A stretch of 64,000 nt of DNA from Papilionanthe hookeriana x Papilionanthe teres. Taxonomy: Eukaryota > Streptophyta > Magnoliopsida > Asparagales > Orchidaceae. A program made the translations under genes and the position numbers. Of this stretch, positions 59,004 through 64,000 are shown piece after piece. The stretch spans positions 18,112,682 through 18,176,681 of the forward strand of contig CM040433.1 of assembly GCA_022702705.1 (NCBI GenBank), written 5' to 3'. The notes below the pieces were generated by a model, which worked only from the letters and a program-made list of their open reading frames with translations, was not told where the DNA came from and did no database searches. Each line of letters starts with the position of its first letter. Within the stretch, counting starts at the first letter, position 1.

Positions 59004-59392
59004 GTCCATCCTCCTGAAGGTGATGGAGATCTGTTTATAGGGAACTCCTGGGATGCAGTGCTTCCCCACATCTGCACCATTTCCTTGTAGTACGAGGACA
59101 GAGCCTATCGGTAGGGGTATCTCTACTGGCCCTCGGAATTCTCCGGGGCCTAGTATCTAGAGTTCTGTCCCGAACATGATGTTGCATTGGTCGATGAAGG
59201 AAACGGTGCAAAAAGGTCTCACAAAATCGTGATGGTCCACGTGATATGGAATGCAGTCTCCTTCCGCACAAATGTTGATTATGTAGCGGTTTGGTATGCA
59301 GTCAGCGGGTAATACTCGCCAAGCCACCAGCTTCTTTATCATCTTCTAGATCAGAACTAGCATTGGATTCACTTCATCGTAGCAGAGTATCC
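59004..59392 (-). pseudogene. Element B ALKBH gene, N-terminal and central part
   Basis: Same AlkB-like oxygenase as at 4880-5623. Read on the minus strand from 59392: EVNPM, then a TAG, MIKKLVAWRVLPADCIPN, EGDCIPYHVDHHDFVRPF with the H-x-D iron motif, VSFIDQCNIMFG, a second TAG near 59157, then PGEFRGPVEIPLPIGSV, GNGADVGKHCIPG (His) and QISITFRRMD. The 2OG-binding Arg seen in A (RISITFR) is Gln here. It spaces like host ALKBH9/10 more closely than A, which lacks three codons after VDPM. It stops dead at the LTR at 59393 because gag-pol is deleted, and is cut at 59004 by the Athila insertion. Confidence 0.87.
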
Positions 59393-61499
59393 TGTCGGCA
59401 TTATTTTTTTTAGGTTGTGTGTTTTATTTTGAAAAAAGGGGGTCGCCTACAGAAATTATCGGCGAATTTTAATTTAATTTAAATAAATAATTTGAAAAAG
59501 TAGTATTTGATTTTGAAAATAATTTTAAATTTGAAAATTTTAAGATATGAAATCAAGCCGATCTCACATCCCGAATAGTTTATATAAACGAGCGCCGCAC
59601 CACAAACCGTGTATCTATCCCGAAGAATAGACACACTTGCTTGATAATGGGGCTCGATTAAATAAACTAGAAAGGTTTGTGACATCCGTTTGGTCCGCGA
59701 ACCAATTTTATAAGCCGACAAATTCCCTGTTTAATATAGAAACATTAAACGGGGTTTATATTACTGGGTTCTTAAAGTTCCCTATAAGGGCAAGCCCCCA
59801 TAGTTAATTACATCTTAAGTGACGAAATCACCTAAGAAAACTCTCGATAATAATCGGTAGTTACGCTCTCGAGAATTTCAAAGTTTAAGTTTTCAAAGGA
59901 TTGAATTTTTGAATCTTAATAGGAATGGATCAAGTTTGGAACATTTTACTTTGGGAATTCAAAGGAAGAAAAGTAGGAGAAATTACGGATTCGAAGTGAA
60001 CTTCGATAATCTCCCGACTATCCTATTGTTTGGCTTGGATTTAGGAAAGTCCTAATGTTTATTTAATGTTTTAATCTTGCCGATTTTAATTAATTAGGGC
60101 TTATATTCGTATGATAGAATCATACAAATTGCTGGAAGATATGAGGGTTTATGTCGTATCGGACGACTACCTCGGAATCCTAAGACCGGTTAGGGCTCGA
60201 TTTGCAATGCAAATGCCTAACGAAGAGTTGAGGATTTATGTTGCACTAGGCAAACTACCTCGAAGTCCTATGGCTTTGTTGTTTAATTCTAGGAAAGTTT
60301 TGCTGAAGTAGATTCGGGTTTTGCTGATGACGATGGTCGTGCTGCCCACCATGCTCCAAGCTCCTTGTTGTTGCAGAGGTTTAGTTTTAGAAATCATAAA
60401 TCAGGAGATGAGAGAAGTGTTTGGTTTTAGAGAAAGTCTTAATTTCCAAGTGTTTTTTATGTTTTAATTAAAATAAATCTTAAAGTTGATTATAACAACA
60501 CCGGTTAAGATCCCACGGTTCCATCCTTCCGGCATCGTTATTTTTATCGGATTCACTTAGTCCAGATGAATTTGCTAAACTCAATTCGAATGAGTTCCAC
60601 ACTTTCATTTAGACCGTGGGAAATCCCGTTAGCAACACGTAGGTTACATCATCCGAGGTATTCCCGATCATCCAACAAGACGTTTTAATTTAGTTGTAGT
60701 TGTAGTTTTGTGGTTTTGTTTGTGATTAAATTTTGAGTTGTTTTATATTTTGAATGTTGTGGCGGTGAATTTTATCTTGTAGTGTCTTTTAATTTAGTTA
60801 TGGGTTTCGGTTTTGGTTTTCGTCCTAAAGGTGTAGGTTTTCATGCAATCGTTGTTTATCATGCAAGAAAAGTAAGTGCGATGCGATTAAATAAGTTGCA
60901 ATAGAGTAAATCGCAATAAAATAAAAGCGTACCTGGAGGGTCTTCCCGTCATCCCAAGCTGCACTTAAAACACAGTTAGAATATTTAAGCATTTAAAATA
61001 AGTCCCTAGGTAAAGCTAAGGGAAAGGTTATGATTTTCTACCAAGTTCCTAATCCTATAGCTAGTCACCTCCTATGACGTCTAGGTCTTCAATTTTGGTT
61101 TTAAGGATGATTTTCTTCACTAAAGAACAACTAAGCTCAATTTGTTCTTAAGGACATTCCATCATATTGAGGAAGTGTTTAAGACGAATCTTAAACATCC
61201 TTTCAATATTTCGGGAATTGTCCTAAGTCCAAGTGAATTCTATTGTTCAAGTGAATTAATCATCCAGGGTGTTTGAGTTAAGTTTTATTTCTTGCTCAGT
61301 GAATTAGGATGTTTGAATATCCTTATGAATGAAGTGTCATTTCACTTGATACTCCATTTAGGAGTTATAATAGTAAAAGCTCCTAAGGGCAAAATGATAT
61401 TTAATGATTTGTGATTCAAATTTAAGTTCAAATTAATGATTTAAGTTTGGAATAGTGTTCGAGTTATTTTAGATTTATTTTTGAATTCTTCATGTCTTT

Positions 61500-61760
61500 A
61501 TATTTAATTTAATTTAATTTAATTTAACTTAATTTAATTTAATGTGGTTTAATTTAAATTAATTTAACTTAAGTTAATTTAATGTAATATGATTTAATTT
61601 AATTTAATTTAATTTAATTTAATTTGATTTAATTTAGTTTCAATTTAATTTAATTTAATTTAATTTAATTTAATTTAATTTAATATAATATAATATAATA
61701 TAATATAATTTAATTTAATTTAATTTAATTTAATTTAATTTAATTTAATTTAGTTTAATT
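61500..61760. repeat. (TTTAA)n pentanucleotide repeat
   Basis: About 260 bases of mostly TTTAA units, with a block of ATAAT units near 61683-61708. The same place in the inverted LTR fragment is the inversion breakpoint (339-421); A's 5' LTR lacks the expansion. Confidence 0.93.
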
Positions 61761-63584
61761 TAATTCTTAATTTTTAATTTAATTTTTAATTTTAGAGGAA
61801 TTTGTTTTAAATAATTTAACTTTAATTTAATTTAATGATTAAGTCTTTTAGCATTTTAAATCTTAAACTTGGATTATCATTTTAATTAGGAATTAAATAT
61901 TATTGGGATGATTAATTTAGGGATTTTTAAATTAAAGAATAAATCTCCTCCTAATAATATCCCTATTTTAATAATTCCAATTTTATTATTCTTCCAAATT
62001 TAACTAATTATTTAATTAAGGTTTATTGAAATTGTTTTAAATTGTTTAGTAGGTTTCTACCCCTTAATTATCTAAATTTCAATCATCCAAATCAAGTTAA
62101 AATCAAATATTTTGCCTATTAATTTCATTAAGCCTAAAGTCTTAATTAAAGGGTTAAGATTTTAATTACCATTTTGCCCTTCAAGCCTAATAATTTCATA
62201 ACTCACTAAATTGAGCTCGAATGAACTTAAAATTTTTATGTTACTTCACTCATATGTCAATAAAGACATTAGAGGAGAAAATGTGATTTTTCTGTATTTA
62301 ATTTATTTATATAATTATTTTTGGTGGAAAATAAGGATTTCCAAGGAAAATTTAATAATATGACCAAGGGAAAGTTTCTGTCCCTAAGAAAATTATGGGA
62401 CATTCCTAATGACCAGAGGACCACTTAGACCAATTTTTGTGATTTTTTGAATTATATTTTATTTACTAGAATTATTTTAAGTTCTGGAGTATTAATTAAT
62501 TTAAAAATAGAATATAAGTTGAAAAATGAATTTTATAATTTTTAAAATTCTCTCTGATATCAAAGATTCTAGAGAACCAAATTTTACAATTTTCTGATTT
62601 TTCTTTGATTTATTATAATTATTTTAGTGAAAATGCTAGAAAATACATTTTTTTAATTTTTAAAATTACCCTAAGGCTTTAAAATTTAATATCTCATTAA
62701 ATAGACCTAAGAAAAATATGGGGTTTGTTCCTAAGTGATTAAATTTCAAAATATGACATTTTGATGAATTTTATTATTTTTGTGATTTTTATTATTTTTA
62801 ATTATTAAAATATTAAAATAATGATGAAAAATCAACTTTTTTAGAAAATTGAAATTTTGATTTTCTTAAATTCCTCTGATATCAGAGAGGCTCCAAAACC
62901 AATTTGGTGAATTTTTGAAAGGTATTTTGAAAGTTATGAATTTTTAAATTTTAAAATGACTAAATGGCTTAATCAACCCATTTAGTAGGGCTAACCAAGT
63001 CAATTGACTTCAAACTTTTATGGTGAGTTCCTGCTGATCCCAAAGGTCAGTGGAGAATTGATTTCAAGTCAATTTGATCTATGGTTAACTCTAATTAATT
63101 AAAGTCTAATTTTGGGTATTTAAGCCAATTAAGGTTATTTTGAGTGAACTAACTCAAGTCCTATTTTTCCTAGGGTTCTCTGGTCATAAGGAACATCACC
63201 AAATTTTCCTAGAATTTATTTCACAACATGCTAATTTTTGGAATTAAAATACTCAAAAGAGTGACATGAATTTGAAAAATCAATAACTCTTCATAGGGAT
63301 GACCTCTGACTTTGGAAAATTCAGGGAATGTTCCCAAATTCGGAGGCTTCAAAGCCACTATGGTCTCATGCCATGGTGAATTGTATACATGCATGGAGAA
63401 TTAAATGTATGCGAGAGAGTAAATAAATTATAAAAAATAAAATACTTGATGAAATTAAATGATTTCTTTTCCATATTATTCTCCTCTCGTTCAGCGAGCA
63501 AGAGGGTATTTTTATTTTATTTTTCGATTTTCCTACACAAAGTTATGAATTTTTAAAGTTTTTGATATTTAATAAATACATTAA

Positions 63585-63690
63585 ATACCCTATTTATCTA
63601 TTTATCCACGCGGCGCCGCGTCAACATCGGCAGCTCCGAAGGGGTACGTGTCGCGCTGTGATTGGGCGCCGCCATCTGAGTCAGCCGTCC
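63585..63690 (-). promoter_or_regulatory. Likely core promoter of the Tat LTR
   Basis: On the element's coding (minus) strand, in order: TGACTCA (63677-63683, bZIP/GCN4-type), CCAAT (63661-63665), an ACGT core in GACACGTACC (63645-63654), then AT-rich TATA-like GATAAATAGATAAATAGGG (63588-63606). This lies in a GC-rich island (63605-63800) in an otherwise AT-rich LTR. The order enhancer, CCAAT, TATA fits a polymerase II promoter reading left, into the element. The corresponding part of A's 5' LTR is deleted. A TATTAAAT at 63754 could serve the other strand. Confidence 0.55.
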
Positions 63691-64000
63691 CGGGGCCCGC
63701 TGTATCGTTCCGTCTCCTCATCCGGCGCGATCCTGGCCGTCCGTCCGCGCGTGTATTAAATGGACGGCATCCGTTCATCGTCCCCAGTGTCCTCGCCGAG
63801 AGCCGTCCACACTAAATCCACTAATATCTCACTCGATACTCGATGGATTTTCATGTTCTTATGCTCTATGGATTCGTCTTGAAGAGACGAACACATCTAT
63901 ATGGTTATCATGCATTGAAATTAAAGCATTTGAAATGGAGAATCTCCGAAGCTTGGGATGAAGAATTAGCTCATACCTTTGCTCGGAGAAGTGTGGCTTC

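Larger units (their letters stand above)
43591..64000 (-). mobile_element. Tat-lineage element B, gag-pol deleted, split by an Athila insertion
   Basis: Minus-strand relative of element A. From right to left: 5' LTR (59393 to beyond the window), ALKBH gene part (59004-59392), Athila insertion (46666-58998), ALKBH end (46597-46665), 3' UTR with tandem repeat, polypurine tract and a 3' LTR stub (43591-43735) cut by the satellite. The primer site, ORF0, gag and pol are absent: ALKBH sequence meets the LTR directly at 59392/59393. Its LTR keeps more CpG sites than A's. Confidence 0.85.
59393..64000 (-). repeat. 5' LTR of element B (truncated by window end)
   Basis: Starts TGTCGGCA and aligns with A's 5' LTR (15663 onward). 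It carries a long pentanucleotide tract (61500-61760) and about 1.1 kb (62815-63945) that A has lost, which includes a GC-rich promoter-like island. Alignment with A resumes at 63946 (GAATTAGCTCATACCTTTGC versus 18914 on). It keeps CpG-rich text such as CGAGCGCCGCACC. An open frame at 59479-59721 (minus) is shared with the inverted LTR fragment but has no recognised domain. Confidence 0.88.

Noticed and set aside
63562..63759. Possible host gene exon in the GC-rich island
   Set aside because: The frame has no domain, lies within the LTR, and the block is better explained as a promoter region.
1..64000. tRNA, rRNA or bacterial-type genes
   Set aside because: None seen: no cloverleaf-like or rRNA text recognised by eye, and all coding signals are retrotransposon proteins.

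Overview
This is a stretch of plant nuclear heterochromatin with no host gene that I can recognise. It consists of nested LTR retrotransposons of two Ty3/gypsy lineages that occur only in plants (Tat and Athila) and one long AT-rich satellite array. A land plant, very probably an angiosperm with a repeat-rich genome, is indicated by three things: the Athila-type primer site, the second (archaeal-type) RNase H of Tat elements, and an AlkB-like dioxygenase most like the plant ALKBH9/10 family. I cannot name the species.

Layout. 1-21023: old Tat element 'A', coded on the minus strand. Its 3' LTR is on the left, with an inverted fragment of a younger LTR (339-2505) lodged in it. Reading right to left, its interior holds a leader, ORF0, gag, protease, RT-RNase H, archaeal RNase H, integrase, then a 3' gene encoding an ALKBH-like dioxygenase, and a 71-bp tandem repeat in the 3' UTR. 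Its 5' LTR is 15663-21023. 21037-26038: 5' part of an Athila element (plus strand), cut in the middle of RT. 26039-28360: 3' end of a minus-strand Athila-like element. 28361-43590: about 15 kb of a satellite with a ~317-bp monomer, carrying one ~290-bp foreign insert. 43591-64000: Tat element 'B' (minus strand), which keeps a 3' LTR stub, a 3' UTR with a 90-bp tandem repeat and part of the ALKBH gene, but has lost gag-pol; its 5' LTR runs off the right edge. 46666-58998: complete Athila element inserted inside B's ALKBH gene, with a 5-bp target duplication (CTCTC). It has gag, protease, RT, RNase H, integrase and two extra 3' ORFs.

How the parts work together. In life the Tat family would make a long transcript from a GC-rich promoter in its LTR (still visible in B, deleted from A), translate gag-pol, and also encode an AlkB-type 2-oxoglutarate/Fe(II) oxygenase resembling plant m6A-RNA demethylases. 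In A all residues expected for iron and 2-oxoglutarate binding survive, although stops break the frame. The N-terminal part of that gene resembles ORF0 at the other end of the element. The Athila element carries recurrent paired GC palindromes in its LTRs and in front of both extra 3' ORFs.

All pol genes here are broken by stops or frameshifts, so every protein entry is a decayed copy. The points most worth following up are the retrotransposon-borne ALKBH gene, the palindromes, the satellite and its resemblance to antisense LTR sequence, and the hypervariable 3' UTR repeats.
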